A stretch of DNA of 64,000 nt from Flavobacteriales bacterium (GCA_020852835.1 JADZAC010000076.1:1-64000), one strand, 5' to 3'; positions 33,801 through 43,253 are shown, counted from the first letter of the stretch. Notes: generated from the letters alone by a model not told the origin. Numbers and translations: made by a program.

Positions 33801-34992
33801 ACATCTCCTCGTAGACCCGCTCAGCGATCTCCACCGAACGGTGTTCCTGGGCCAAGGCCATGATCGCCGACCGGTCCACGCCTTGGCCCACAAGCTCCTT
33901 CATGTGTTCAACGGCCCGGTCCACGCTTCCCGGCACGGCCAGATCGAACAAGGCACCGGCGTACGGCCGCTCCTGGATGATCCGGTGGTCATCACCAACG
34001 CCGTTGCAAAGCAGTATCGGAAGGCCGTTGGCCCAATACTCCCCGTTCTTTACTGGCGATTGGTACAGCCCGTGGCGGGCATAGCGGATCGTGGAGAAAG
34101 CCAGGTCTGAAGCACTCAGCCACGCCGGGATACGGTCGTGCCGCTCATAGCGTACGATCACCTTCCCATGCTCCAGCCCGGCCGCCGCCAACCGCCGGTC
34201 TACCTGCTCTACCGGCATGCTGGTCAGTAGCACCAACCGGAAATCCCGCCCGAACACCTCACTGGCCCGCTTGAAAATGGCGAAGGCTTCCTCATCGTAG
34301 TACAAACCGCCGAACTTCCCCACGTACACCCCCACGACCGCATGTTCCCACCCCAGTGCCGACCGCATCTTGGAACGGGCTGCGGCATTGTAGCGGAACT
34401 GCTCCAGCTCCGTGATGGAGGGGATGATGCGCACCCGGTCCTGCGGTACGCCCAAGCCCATTAGATAGGCCGCATAGTTCCGTGTAACGGTGACCAAGTA
34501 CCTGGCCGAACGCCGTTGCATCCGTTCCAGCCAGGTGGCCATGCGGTAATACAAGCCCTGGCGCGACCAGGTGCCCGTGTCCGCCATGTAGCCCGAATGC
34601 GGTTCAAAGGATTCCACGACGTAGGGCACGGCCGTGAGCTTATGCACCAGGTGCGCCAAACCGCCGGCCAAGGCCCCTTTGGCATCCACCACATGGATGC
34701 CATGCACCTTTACCAGCCTGCGTAGTACGAGCACCAACCGCACGAACAGTTCCGCTTTGGCCCACAAGCCCCGGCCCTTGTTGCGCATAGGCACCCCGAT
34801 GTGCTCCACGTGCGGCAGTTCTTCCAGGCCCGGCACCCGTGGATCGCCGCCCCGCTCCACGGTGACCAGCCACACGCGTTCCACCAGGTTGCTCCGCGAC
34901 ATCAGGCGCAGGTACGGCACAATGGTGCTGCGCACGAGCGGTTCCTCCGCGCTCCAATAGCTGATGAACAGCAACCTGATCCCCTTGGCCAT
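33748..34992 (-). CDS. GT4-like glycosyltransferase
   Basis: A 414-residue GT-B type protein. The N-terminal domain reads [25 protein letters not shown] and [25 protein letters not shown]; then [17 protein letters not shown] and [29 protein letters not shown]; the donor domain has [22 protein letters not shown] and [24 protein letters not shown]. These fit glycosyltransferase family 4. The start at 34992 (MAKGIRLLF) leads into the first strand. Its 3' end overlaps the GT2 gene by 53 bases, and it is divergent from the methyltransferase gene at 35064. Confidence 0.85.
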   Translation of the reverse strand: MAKGIRLLFISYWSAEEPLVRSTIVPYLRLMSRSNLVERVWLVTVERGGDPRVPGLEELPHVEHIGVPMRNKGRGLWAKAELFVRLVLVLRRLVKVHGIHVVDAKGALAGGLAHLVHKLTAVPYVVESFEPHSGYMADTGTWSRQGLYYRMATWLERMQRRSARYLVTVTRNYAAYLMGLGVPQDRVRIIPSITELEQFRYNAAARSKMRSALGWEHAVVGVYVGKFGGLYYDEEAFAIFKRASEVFGRDFRLVLLTSMPVEQVDRRLAAAGLEHGKVIVRYERHDRIPAWLSASDLAFSTIRYARHGLYQSPVKNGEYWANGLPILLCNGVGDDHRIIQERPYAGALFDLAVPGSVDRAVEHMKELVGQGVDRSAIMALAQEHRSVEIAERVYEEMFSALAREAGRGVGGSTP

Positions 34993-35028
34993 GGCACCGG
35001 CGGCGAATGTAACCGGAGCGCTCCCCGC

Positions 35029-35056
35029 TTGCCTTGCACAGGCAACCTTTACTTTG
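35029..35056 (+). promoter_or_regulatory. Promoter: TTG-N18-TACTTTG
   Basis: TTG at 35029-35031 and TACTTTG at 35050-35056 fit the Bacteroidota -33/-7 pattern with an 18-base spacer (the -7 is one base short of TAnnTTTG). The ATG at 35064 lies only seven bases after the -7 box, implying a leaderless or nearly leaderless transcript. Confidence 0.55.
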
Positions 35057-35063
35057 GCAGGCC

Positions 35064-35942
35064 ATGTATCCTTCGCGCACCTGCCCATCGTGTGCATCCA
35101 CGGAGCGCACCCCCCTCCGCGGATACGAGCGCCACCACCTGGCCCGTTGCACGGCTTGCAGCATGATCTACGCCTTCCGGCAACCAACGGCCGAAGAGCT
35201 CGCCTCCACCTATGGCGACTACCCTGTCATCCCCGCGCTCAGCCCCCTCACACGGCAGCGGTACCTGGAGCTATTGCGCGCTTTTGAACCGTTCAAGAGC
35301 ACGGGCCGGTTGCTGGATGCCGGTTCGGGCAGCGGCTACTTCCTGGATACCGCCATGGCCTGCGGCTGGCAAGCGTATGGCAGCGAATACGACCCGCAGG
35401 TGGTGGAAGCCTGCCGAAGGCGGGGCATCCATATGCAGCAAGGCCTGCTCAACCCCGCCAACTATGAAGCCGGATCGTTTGATGTGATCACCAGCTTCGA
35501 GGTGCTGGAACACCTGGTGGACCCCGCTCGGGAGCTGGCCCATTTCACCACGCTGTTGCGGCCGGGAGGCGTGCTTTACCTCACTACGCCCAACTTCAAC
35601 GCATTGGCCCGGCACATCGGCCGCGACCGTTGGAACATGCTCAACTACCCCGAGCACCTCAACTATTACACGGGCCGTTCCCTTTCCCGCGCCATCAGCC
35701 GGGCGGGCCTGATCCCCGGCCGCTGCCGTTCCACCGGCATCAGCATCATGCGCATCCGCAATGCCATGGTGCCAGTGGAGAAGGCCCAGAAAAACCATGA
35801 TCCCGGCAACATGGACCAAGTGCTGCGAACACGGCTGGAGGGCAACCCGGTGCTCCGTTGGTTGAAATCCGCAGTGAACGGGGTGTTGTCCGCAACCGGC
35901 CAGGGCGATTCCCTGAAGATCTTCTGCCGCAAACCGGGCTAG
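35064..35942 (+). CDS. Class I SAM-dependent methyltransferase with N-terminal zinc ribbon
   Basis: A 292-residue methyltransferase. The first 35 residues hold two Cys pairs (CPSC and CTAC) like the zinc ribbon of many sugar C- or N-methyltransferases. SAM motif I is GRLLDAGSGSGYFLDTAM (near residue 82), followed by SEYDPQVVEACRRRG, DVITSFEVLEHLVDP and LRPGGVLYLTTPNFN. The C-terminal part has HLNYYTGRSLSRAI, typical of the Methyltransf_23 group. It is the last gene of glycan block 1. A modified sugar is the probable substrate; this is by context. Confidence 0.88.
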   Translation: MYPSRTCPSCASTERTPLRGYERHHLARCTACSMIYAFRQPTAEELASTYGDYPVIPALSPLTRQRYLELLRAFEPFKSTGRLLDAGSGSGYFLDTAMACGWQAYGSEYDPQVVEACRRRGIHMQQGLLNPANYEAGSFDVITSFEVLEHLVDPARELAHFTTLLRPGGVLYLTTPNFNALARHIGRDRWNMLNYPEHLNYYTGRSLSRAISRAGLIPGRCRSTGISIMRIRNAMVPVEKAQKNHDPGNMDQVLRTRLEGNPVLRWLKSAVNGVLSATGQGDSLKIFCRKPG

Positions 35943-35960
35943 CGCAGCGCCCTTCGCCCG

Positions 35961-36425
35961 CTAACCGTGGTGGTACCCCGTTCCCTTCAAAATGCTCAGT
36001 GCCCGGTACAGTTGTTCGGCGAACAATACGCGCACCAACTGGTGCGGAAAAACCATCGGCGACAAGGACAGCACCAGATCGGCACGCTCCCGCACCGCCT
36101 CCGTCATGCCATAAGCGCCGCCGATCACAAAGGCCAGTTCACGCGCACCTTGGTCGCGCCAGGTGCCCAACCGCTGTGCAAAGCCCGGGCTGGTGAGCTG
36201 TTTGCCCCGCTCATCCAGCACCACCACCTTCTCGCCGGGCTTCAACGCAGCGAGGATGCGCTCGCTCTCCGTGCGCTGCTGCCAGGCCGGTTCGCCCCGG
36301 CCGGCATCGGCCAGCACCACCTCTTCCAGCGGCGCCATGCGCCGGATGCGGTCCAGGTAATGACCGAGCCCATCGGCCACAAAGCCGCGCTCCGTGCGGC
36401 CCACCATGATCAAACGCATGCGCAT
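35961..36425 (-). CDS. rlmH: 23S rRNA (pseudouridine(1915)-N3)-methyltransferase RlmH
   Basis: A 154-residue SPOUT-class methyltransferase, the normal length for RlmH. It methylates pseudouridine 1915 in helix 69 of 23S rRNA, whose pseudouridine is made by RluD. Motifs: YLDRIRRMAPLEEVVLAD, KVVVLDERGKQLTSPGFAQRL, FVIGGAYGMTEAVRERADLVLSLSPMVFPHQLVRVLFAEQLYRAL (the knot), and the final GTGYHHG, which is diagnostic. ATG at 36425 (MRMRLIMVG) aligns best with other family starts; 36419 is an alternative. Confidence 0.96.
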   Translation of the reverse strand: MRMRLIMVGRTERGFVADGLGHYLDRIRRMAPLEEVVLADAGRGEPAWQQRTESERILAALKPGEKVVVLDERGKQLTSPGFAQRLGTWRDQGARELAFVIGGAYGMTEAVRERADLVLSLSPMVFPHQLVRVLFAEQLYRALSILKGTGYHHG

Positions 36426-36454
36426 ACCGGGCGGATTGTTCGTAACTCCTTGCC

Positions 36455-36485
36455 TTGCACCGGCCCAAATGTGGCCCGTTCTTTG
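36455..36485 (+). promoter_or_regulatory. Promoter: TTG-N20-GTTCTTTG
   Basis: TTG at 36455-36457 and GTTCTTTG at 36478-36485 are 20 bases apart; the TA of the -7 element is replaced by GT. The ATG of the DUF4783 gene is 14 bases downstream. Confidence 0.45.
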
Positions 36486-36499
36486 CAAACTTGCTCCAC

Positions 36500-36913
36500 A
36501 TGCGCTCCCCGATCATCAAAAGAGCATCCCTGCTGTTGCTGCTGCTGCTCCCCTTCGCGGGCTTGCGTGCCCAAGGCACCGTGAAGGACCAAGTGGTGGC
36601 CGCCATCGGCACGGGCAATTCCGCCGCCTTGGCCCGGCACTTGGTGGCCAATGTGGACATGTCCCTGCCCAATGCCAGCGACTACTACAGCAAAGCACAG
36701 GCCGAGCAGATCCTGCGCAAGTTCTTCGAGGAGCATCCGCCCAGGGGGCTCACCATCGTGCACGAAGGCGCCAACCGCGGCGGCGACAGCTACTACATCG
36801 GCAACCTGGCCACCGCCAAAGGCGATTTCCGGGTAACCTTCTTCCTGAAAAAAAACGGTGATGTGTTCCAAGTGAAGCAATTGCGCTTGGAGGCCGGACG
36901 AAAGGACCCCTGA
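36500..36913 (+). CDS. DUF4783 family secreted protein
   Basis: A 137-residue protein with a signal peptide (RASLLLLLLLPFAGLRAQ). The mature part has the cystatin/NTF2-like look of DUF4783: VVAAIGTGNSAALARHLVANVDMSLPN, YYSKAQAEQILRKFFEEHPP, SYYIGNLATAKGDFRVTFFL and a final QVKQLRLE. The family is common in Bacteroidota, located next to nadC as here, and of unknown function. Its stop overlaps the nadC start (TGATG). Confidence 0.88.
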   Translation: MRSPIIKRASLLLLLLLPFAGLRAQGTVKDQVVAAIGTGNSAALARHLVANVDMSLPNASDYYSKAQAEQILRKFFEEHPPRGLTIVHEGANRGGDSYYIGNLATAKGDFRVTFFLKKNGDVFQVKQLRLEAGRKDP

Positions 36914-37758
36914 TGCTGCCCGAAGGAACCGAGGAATTGATCCAACGGGCCTTTGCCGAGGATACGGGCGATGGCGACCACACCTCCTTGGCCACCATCC
37001 CTGCGGATGCGAAGGGGGCGGCGCACTTGTTGGTGAAAGACCACGGGATCCTCGCCGGGCTGGAATTGGCGCAGGCCGTTTGCGCCCGCATGGACCAAGC
37101 CCTGCACCTGCGCCCCCTGCTGCTGGACGGAGCGCGCGTCGTCCCCGGCGACATCGCCTTCACCCTGCAAGGCCCCACGCGCAGCATCCTCCTCGTGGAG
37201 CGCGTGCTGCTCAATTTCATGCAGCGCATGAGCGGCATTGCCACCCTTACGCGCCGCTTCGTGGATGCCCTGGAAGGCACCGGGTGCCGCGTGCTCGATA
37301 CCCGCAAGACCACACCGGGCCTGCGGGCAATCGAAAAATGGGCCGTACGCACCGGCGGCGGCACCAACCACCGCATGGGCCTCTATGACATGATGATGAT
37401 CAAGGACAACCACGCCGATTTCGCCGGCGGGATCCCCCAGGCCATCCAGCGGGCCATCGCCTACCAGCGCGAACGCAACATTGCCATACCCATCGAAGTG
37501 GAAACGCGCAACCTCAAGGAGGTGGAGCTGGTACTGGCCACCGGCGGCGTGCAGCGCATCATGCTGGACAATTTCAACCTGCCCGACCTGCAACAGGCGG
37601 TGAAGCTCATCAACGGCCGCTGCGAGACCGAAGCCAGCGGCGGCATCACCTTGGAAACGGCACGCTCCTTCGCCGAGTGCGGGGTGGACTTCATCTCCGT
37701 CGGCGCGCTCACCCACTCGGTGCGCAGCTTGGACCTCAGCCTGAAAGCCATGGGCTGA
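36913..37758 (+). CDS. nadC: Nicotinate-nucleotide pyrophosphorylase (carboxylating)
   Basis: A 281-residue quinolinate phosphoribosyltransferase that converts quinolinate and PRPP to nicotinate mononucleotide in de novo NAD synthesis. Motifs: FAEDTGDGDHTSLATIP, ERVLLNFMQRMSGIATLT, DTRKTTPGLRAIEKWAVRTGGGTNHRMGLYDMMMIKDNH (substrate and PRPP binding), IEVETRNLKE, IMLDNF, EASGGI and VDFISVGALTHSV. The length is typical. It is coupled on both sides by TGATG overlaps: DUF4783 upstream and the YihY gene downstream. nadA and nadB are not in the window. Confidence 0.97.
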   Translation: MLPEGTEELIQRAFAEDTGDGDHTSLATIPADAKGAAHLLVKDHGILAGLELAQAVCARMDQALHLRPLLLDGARVVPGDIAFTLQGPTRSILLVERVLLNFMQRMSGIATLTRRFVDALEGTGCRVLDTRKTTPGLRAIEKWAVRTGGGTNHRMGLYDMMMIKDNHADFAGGIPQAIQRAIAYQRERNIAIPIEVETRNLKEVELVLATGGVQRIMLDNFNLPDLQQAVKLINGRCETEASGGITLETARSFAECGVDFISVGALTHSVRSLDLSLKAMG

Positions 37759-38735
37759 TGGCCGCGAAGCTGGTGCGCAAACTCCTCTTCAAGCGCCCGG
37801 TGCGCCGGGCCATCGGCCTGTTGCAGCGCATCGTGCCGCCCGGCTTCGGAGGCTTCAGCGTGTACCACATCTCCCGCTTCTTCTTCCATGCCCTCTTCAA
37901 GGGCAACCTGGTGGACCGCGCCGCCGCCATCGCCTTCCGCCTGTTCATCGCCCTCTTTCCCACACTGATCGTGCTGCTCACCCTGATCCCGTTCATTCCT
38001 GTACCGGACTTCCAAGCGAAACTGCTGGGTGCCTTCCACGCCATGCTCCCCGAGGAAGTGTACGCCTTCATCGAGGGCCTGTTGCACGACCTGGTGATCC
38101 GCAAGCACAGCACCTTGCTCAGCATCAGCTTCCTCTTCGGAACCTACCTCGCCAGCAACAGCATGCACGCCATCCTGCAGGGCTTCCGGCAAAGCACCAA
38201 TGTCACCGAATGGTACCGCCCCTGGAAACAGCGCCTGGTAAGCCTGCTGCTCATGGTGCTCTTCACCCTGCTGTGCGTGGCCGCCACTGCGGTGCTCACC
38301 GCCAGTTCCTGGGGCCGCTCCTTGCTGCATGACCATGGCGACCACTTCCACTTCCTGGAGAGCGCCGGCTTTACCATGGTGCGCTGGGCCACCTCGGTGA
38401 TGCTGGTGCTCGCCGCCATTTCCCTGCTTTACCACGCCGGAAGCCCGGGAAAACGGCGCTTCCACCTCGTTACCCCCGGGGCCGTGCTGGCCATCGTGCT
38501 CATCTTCCTGCTCTCGCGCGCTTTGGCCTATGTGTTCGAGAACATCACCGACTACAACGCCCTGTACGGCTCCATCGGCGTGATCCTCGCCGTGCAGCTA
38601 TGGCTGCATTTCAACATGATCGTGCTGCTCATCGGCTATGAGCTCAACACCAGCATCGCCAAGGCCCGCCGCGAGCACCGCAGCGAACTGGATCCCGCCC
38701 GGCCACCGCTTGCCCCCACCGCAAGGCCCCATTAG
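37758..38735 (+). CDS. YihY/BrkB family inner membrane protein
   Basis: A 325-residue protein with six predicted membrane helices. The N-terminal basic amphipathic part (KLVRKLLFKRPVRRAIGLL) precedes AAAIAFRLFIALFPTLIVLLTLIPFIP, the usual first helix of the family. The last helices show VTPGAVLAIVLIFLLSRALAYVFENITDYNALYGSIGVILAVQLWLHFNMIVLLIGYELN, a diagnostic stretch. The Pro-rich C-terminus is polar. YihY/BrkB proteins are of uncertain function (once misnamed ribonuclease BN). It is coupled to nadC. Confidence 0.92.
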   Translation: MAAKLVRKLLFKRPVRRAIGLLQRIVPPGFGGFSVYHISRFFFHALFKGNLVDRAAAIAFRLFIALFPTLIVLLTLIPFIPVPDFQAKLLGAFHAMLPEEVYAFIEGLLHDLVIRKHSTLLSISFLFGTYLASNSMHAILQGFRQSTNVTEWYRPWKQRLVSLLLMVLFTLLCVAATAVLTASSWGRSLLHDHGDHFHFLESAGFTMVRWATSVMLVLAAISLLYHAGSPGKRRFHLVTPGAVLAIVLIFLLSRALAYVFENITDYNALYGSIGVILAVQLWLHFNMIVLLIGYELNTSIAKARREHRSELDPARPPLAPTARPH

Positions 38736-38786
38736 TCGCGCAACCTGAACCGACGGGAATAACACACGCACCGGTCAGGCATGCGC

Positions 38787-38814
38787 TTGTTTCCCGCCGC
38801 CAACGGGTAATTTG
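38787..38814 (+). promoter_or_regulatory. Promoter: TTG-N18-TAATTTG
   Basis: TTG at 38787-38789 and TAATTTG at 38808-38814 with an 18-base spacer fit the Bacteroidota promoter. The M1 peptidase ATG is 23 bases after the -7 box. Confidence 0.6.
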
Positions 38815-38837
38815 CACCCGTTCAGCCCACGTTCCCC

Positions 38838-41800
38838 ATGCGGAAATCCTCCCTCCTGCTCGCCTGCCTCGCCGCCAGTGCCGCCCTCGCCCAAGCCTAC
38901 GACCCGCTGCATCCGCCCAACACCTTCCGGCAGGCGGACAACCCCTACTATTGGAAGAACAACCCGCCCTACCCCGGCTACTGGCAGCAGGATGTGCACT
39001 ACAACATGGAGGTACGGCTGGACGAGGTGAACGACCTGGCCCAAGGCACCGTGGAACTCACCTACTGGAACAATTCACCCGACACGCTCCACGAGGCCTT
39101 CTTCCACCTCTACGCCAATGCGGCCAAGCCCAACAGCTACCTCGCCCAGCTCAGCGGCCGCGGCAACAGGCCGCTCAACAAGGAGCGCGGTACTTCGGTG
39201 AACGCCATGGCCGTGGACGGCACGCCGGCCGCAACCGAAGCGGACAACACCATCCTGCGCGTGACCCTTCCCCGGCCGTTGCCGCCTGGCGAACACGCCG
39301 AGTTTTCCTACTCCTTCACCACCTACTGGGGCGGCATGGGCCGTATGAAACTATACAAACAGTGGGGCTTCAAACACTTCGATGGCACCCAGTGGTATCC
39401 GCGCATCAGCGTGTACGACCGCAAATTCGGCTGGGACACCCAGCAGCACCTCGGCCACGAGTTCTACGGCGACTTCGGCACCTTCGACGTGGCCCTGGAC
39501 ATGCCCAACGACATGGTGGTGGAAGCCACCGGCTGGCTGCAGAACCCCGAAGAAGTGATGCCCGCCGACCTGCGCCGCAAGCTGGACATCACCAACTTCA
39601 AGGACAAGCCTTGGAACGAAGCTCCCGGCGTGATCACGCCCTACGAGCCCGGCGTGCGCAAGGTGTGGCGCTACCATGCCGAAAACGTGCACGATTTCGC
39701 CTTCACCGCCGACCCCACCTACCGCATCGGCCAAGCGGAATGGAACGGCATCCAATGCATCGCCGTGGCCAGCGAGCCCCACGCCTCCCGCTGGCAGAAC
39801 GCCGCGGAATACGCCGCCAAATGCATCCGCGCGCACAGCGAATACGTGGGCATGTACGCCTACCCCAAAATGGTGGTGGCCGATGCACGCGACGGCATGG
39901 AATACCCCATGCTCACCCTGGACAGCGACGAGGACCCGGGCTACCGCACCCTGTTCATGCACGAAATCGCCCACAACTGGTTCTTCGGCATGGTGGGCAA
40001 CAACGAAACCTACCGGGCCATGCTCGATGAAGGCTTCACCCAGTTCATTGAAACCGTGGGCATGGGCCATGTGGGCGAAGACACCCTGGTGGCCGCGCCC
40101 GCCGCCTCCGCTTACGAACGGCGCTACACCGAACCGCAACTGGCCCGCGACCGGCTAGCCTACAACAGCTTCATGCATGCCGCCGTGCGCAACGAGATGC
40201 CCCCGATCAATGTGCACAGCGACGAATTCTCCGGGCTGCATACCGGCTACCGCATGGTGTACTACAAAACCGCCGCCATGCTCTTCAACCTGCAATACGT
40301 GCTCGGCGATTCCCTCTTCAACGGCGCGCTGCGCCACTACTTCAACCAGTGGAAGTTCAAGCACCCCTATATGGAGGACATGCGGCAGAGCTTCACTGAC
40401 TACACCAAGACCGACCTCAACTGGTTCTTCGACCAGTGGATCGAGACCGGCAAGCTGCTGGACTACGCGGTGAAGCGCGTGAAGCACCGCAACGCCGACG
40501 CCGGCCAGCAGATCCACCTGCGCCGCGTGGGCGACATGCAGATGCCGATCGATCTCACCGTTGCCGCCAACGACGGAAAACAGTACCACTTCCACATCCC
40601 GAACAATTGGTTCGTGAAGCCCACCACCGCCACCGTGCTGCCCCGCTGGATCAGCTTCGATGAACTGCAACGTGACTACTACGCCGAGGTCAACATCCCT
40701 TCGGGCATCGCCGACGTGCGCATCGACACCAGCTACCGGCTGGGCGACGCCAACATGCTCAACAACAGCCTGCGCTTCCCCTTCACCAGCACCTTCGACA
40801 GCCATATCGGCAATTGGCCCGATCGGCGCAACTACCAAGGCTTCGCCCGGCCCGACCTCTGGTACAACGGCTACGACGGCCTCAAGGTGGGCGCCCATTT
40901 CCACGGCAGCTACCTGCGCTACAAGCACCAGGTGTGGTTCAGTGCCTGGCTGAACACCGGCCTGGGCCAGAGCCTTCCTGGCGGCGGGGTGAACACCGCC
41001 TACGACCCCATCAACTTCAACTTCCGCTATGAGAACGGCACCGGCCGATTGCTCAACGGCTCCAGCATGTACGTGGCGGCACGGCTGCTCGACGGACTGG
41101 AACAGTATGAGGGCGGTTTCAAGTGGGACATCCCCTTCACCGAAACCTCCCTCTACACCAACGCCAAGTTCATGCTGCGGCGGGATAGCGCCGACCTCAC
41201 CTACCTGCTCTACCCGGGCCTGTGGCAGCTGAACGCGTTGAACAGCACCTGGAACACCGGCGTGGAGCACCGCTACGACTGGAGCAAGGGCAACGGATCC
41301 GTGGCGCTGGATGTGCGCACCGCCAGCGTGGGCGCCGCATTCCCCTTTGCACAAGCCGCCGCCACCGCGATCAACAGCACCCGTTTGGGCCGCTTGAATT
41401 TGCGCACCCGGGCGATGGCGCAGTACGGCAGCGGCAACACCCCGCGCGAAAGCCAGCTCTACCTCGCGGGCGCCTCACCCGAGGACCTGATGGACAACAA
41501 GTACGTGCGCAGCATCAGCTTCGTGCCCTTCGATTGGATGGGCTACGGCGCGGGCCTCAACCACTTCCACCAAAGCGGCGGCCTCGGCCTGCGCGGCTAT
41601 GCGGGCTATCTGGCCCCCGAGGACATCGGTGGCGGCAACACCATCCTCACCTACGCGGGCAACACCGGCGCGGCCATCAACGCCGAGCTGGACCTGGACG
41701 GGCTGGTGCGCTTCCATCCGGGTAAGCTCGCCGATTACCTGCACTTGGACGTGTATCTCTTCGGCGACGTGGGCACCATGGGCTACCGCACCATCACCGA

Positions 41801-42008
41801 CCTGGGCACGCCGCAGGTGAAGCTGGCCCTGCCCCGTGCCGATGCCGGCGCGGGTGCTGCGCTCACCATCAAAAAATTCGGCCCCTTGGACCACATCAAG
41901 CCGCTCACCATCCGCTTCGACATGCCCTTGGTACTCTCCGCCATCCCCGCCGGTGAAACAGACCATGTGGCCTTCCGGTATGTGGTGGGGATCGGGAGGA
42001 GTTTTTGA
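38838..42008 (+). CDS. M1 family metallopeptidase fused to a C-terminal outer-membrane barrel
   Basis: A 1056-residue exported protein. The signal peptide ends near AALAQA. Residues about 50-640 are an M1 aminopeptidase-like unit: the N-terminal beta domain (VHYNMEVRLDEVNDLAQGTVELTYWNNS), GMEYPM in the GxMEN position, and the zinc site HEIAHNW (H375, E376, H379) with the third ligand E398, exactly 18 residues on. From about 665 the sequence becomes amphipathic strands (VGAHFHGSYLRYKHQVWFSAWLNTGLG, SMYVAARLLDGLEQYEGGFKWDI, LDVYLFGDVGTMGYRTI) and ends in RYVVGIGRSF, a terminal Phe as in outer-membrane barrels. The peptidase is thus probably tethered by its own barrel. Which face of the outer membrane it occupies is not readable. 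Confidence 0.88.
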   Translation: MRKSSLLLACLAASAALAQAYDPLHPPNTFRQADNPYYWKNNPPYPGYWQQDVHYNMEVRLDEVNDLAQGTVELTYWNNSPDTLHEAFFHLYANAAKPNSYLAQLSGRGNRPLNKERGTSVNAMAVDGTPAATEADNTILRVTLPRPLPPGEHAEFSYSFTTYWGGMGRMKLYKQWGFKHFDGTQWYPRISVYDRKFGWDTQQHLGHEFYGDFGTFDVALDMPNDMVVEATGWLQNPEEVMPADLRRKLDITNFKDKPWNEAPGVITPYEPGVRKVWRYHAENVHDFAFTADPTYRIGQAEWNGIQCIAVASEPHASRWQNAAEYAAKCIRAHSEYVGMYAYPKMVVADARDGMEYPMLTLDSDEDPGYRTLFMHEIAHNWFFGMVGNNETYRAMLDEGFTQFIETVGMGHVGEDTLVAAPAASAYERRYTEPQLARDRLAYNSFMHAAVRNEMPPINVHSDEFSGLHTGYRMVYYKTAAMLFNLQYVLGDSLFNGALRHYFNQWKFKHPYMEDMRQSFTDYTKTDLNWFFDQWIETGKLLDYAVKRVKHRNADAGQQIHLRRVGDMQMPIDLTVAANDGKQYHFHIPNNWFVKPTTATVLPRWISFDELQRDYYAEVNIPSGIADVRIDTSYRLGDANMLNNSLRFPFTSTFDSHIGNWPDRRNYQGFARPDLWYNGYDGLKVGAHFHGSYLRYKHQVWFSAWLNTGLGQSLPGGGVNTAYDPINFNFRYENGTGRLLNGSSMYVAARLLDGLEQYEGGFKWDIPFTETSLYTNAKFMLRRDSADLTYLLYPGLWQLNALNSTWNTGVEHRYDWSKGNGSVALDVRTASVGAAFPFAQAAATAINSTRLGRLNLRTRAMAQYGSGNTPRESQLYLAGASPEDLMDNKYVRSISFVPFDWMGYGAGLNHFHQSGGLGLRGYAGYLAPEDIGGGNTILTYAGNTGAAINAELDLDGLVRFHPGKLADYLHLDVYLFGDVGTMGYRTITDLGTPQVKLALPRADAGAGAALTIKKFGPLDHIKPLTIRFDMPLVLSAIPAGETDHVAFRYVVGIGRSF

Positions 42009-42034
42009 GTTTGGAACCGAATCCTCCTACATTG
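42004..42034 (+). promoter_or_regulatory. Promoter: TTTG-N20-TACATTG
   Basis: TTTG at 42004-42007 (overlapping the M1 stop codon) and TACATTG at 42028-42034 with a 20-base spacer. The ATG at 42060 is 25 bases downstream. Confidence 0.55.
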
Positions 42035-42059
42035 CGTCATCCTTATCAACCATCGGAAC

Positions 42060-43253
42060 ATGAAACCCTTGGTCCTGCTCGCCAGTTCCCTTCTGTATGT
42101 GAACTGCACAGCCCAGTACTGGAGCCAAGACCCGAACCTTGCAGGCACGGCCCGCTGGGGGGCGGTGGGCTTCGCCACGGCCACCCATGGCTACATCTGC
42201 ACCGGCGTAAGCAATGGCGGCAGCAACCTCGGTGACCTGTGGCAGTGGAACCCCGTCACCAACGCATGGGCGCAGAAAGCGGATTTCCCCGGCGGCCCAC
42301 GCAGGGAGGGTGCAGCGTTCTCCATCAACGGCATCGGCTACGTCGGCTTTGGGCGCTTGGGCCCTTCCGGTCCTTTCTTCAACGACCTGTGGGCCTACGA
42401 TCCCGCCACGAACGCATGGGACCAGAAAGCTTCCCTGCCCACTGCGGGCAGAGCCGCCCCCGGTGTTTTCGTGCTGAACGGCAAGGCCTACCTCGTGAGT
42501 GGCTGCACCGGGCCGGCTCCCTACCCGAACGATTTTTGGGAATATGACCCGGCAACCAATGCCTGGACCCAGCGGGCAAACCTGCCGTTCACGGGCCGCT
42601 CCGGGCCCATTGCCTTCGCCGTGTGGGGAAAAGGCTACATCGGTGGAGGGAATGACAACAGCAGCGACCTGAACTCCACGGATTTCTGGGCATACAACCC
42701 GGCCACGGACAGCTGGGCCCAACGCGCGGACGTGCCCGGGCCTGCCCGCAGAACAGGAAATGCCTTTGTGGTGAACAACATTCCGTACGCGGGTGGTGGA
42801 TGGAACGGATCCTCCTACCTGGTGGACATGTACGCCTATAACCCATGGGCAAACAGTTGGACGGCCATCAGCAACTTCGGCGGTGCAGGCGCCCACACTC
42901 CGGTGGCGTTTTCCATCGGCGGCACTGGCTACATGGGCACGGGCAACACCAGCAGTGGTGCCACTGCCCAGTTCTGGGAGTACAAAGGCGGGCCCGTGGG
43001 CATCGATGAGACCCTTGCTGCGTCCACCATTCATCCGGCGTTCCAGCAAGACCGGATCACCTTGAACGGCTGGGCCCCAGGCCTGGCCGATGCTTACAGC
43101 ATCCTGGATGCCAGTGGCCGCATCATCAGCACGGGGCACGTGGGCAACTTGCTGATCGAGATGCCGAGGGACTGCGGCGACGGCGTGTACGCCTTGCTGC
43201 TTTCCAAGGGGAATGCACCGCTCGGCACTTGGCGCTTTGCCGTAGTGCATTGA
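42060..43253 (+). CDS. Kelch-like beta-propeller secreted protein with degenerate T9SS sorting domain
   Basis: A 397-residue exported protein. The signal peptide is MKPLVLLASSLLYVNCTAQ. Six kelch-like repeats of about 48 residues follow, each with a GYxxxG strand and a closing YNPxTNxWxQxADxP (QWNPVTNAWAQKADFPG, AYDPATNAWDQKASLPT, EYDPATNAWTQRANLPF, AYNPATDSWAQRADVPG, AYNPWANSWTAISNF). Together they should form one propeller. The C-terminal 75 residues resemble a type A T9SS domain (AYSILDASGRIISTGHVG, GVYALLLSKG, final FAVVH) although the YPNP-like start is weak. Binding or adhesion is likely; no catalytic residues are evident. Confidence 0.87.
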   Translation: MKPLVLLASSLLYVNCTAQYWSQDPNLAGTARWGAVGFATATHGYICTGVSNGGSNLGDLWQWNPVTNAWAQKADFPGGPRREGAAFSINGIGYVGFGRLGPSGPFFNDLWAYDPATNAWDQKASLPTAGRAAPGVFVLNGKAYLVSGCTGPAPYPNDFWEYDPATNAWTQRANLPFTGRSGPIAFAVWGKGYIGGGNDNSSDLNSTDFWAYNPATDSWAQRADVPGPARRTGNAFVVNNIPYAGGGWNGSSYLVDMYAYNPWANSWTAISNFGGAGAHTPVAFSIGGTGYMGTGNTSSGATAQFWEYKGGPVGIDETLAASTIHPAFQQDRITLNGWAPGLADAYSILDASGRIISTGHVGNLLIEMPRDCGDGVYALLLSKGNAPLGTWRFAVVH

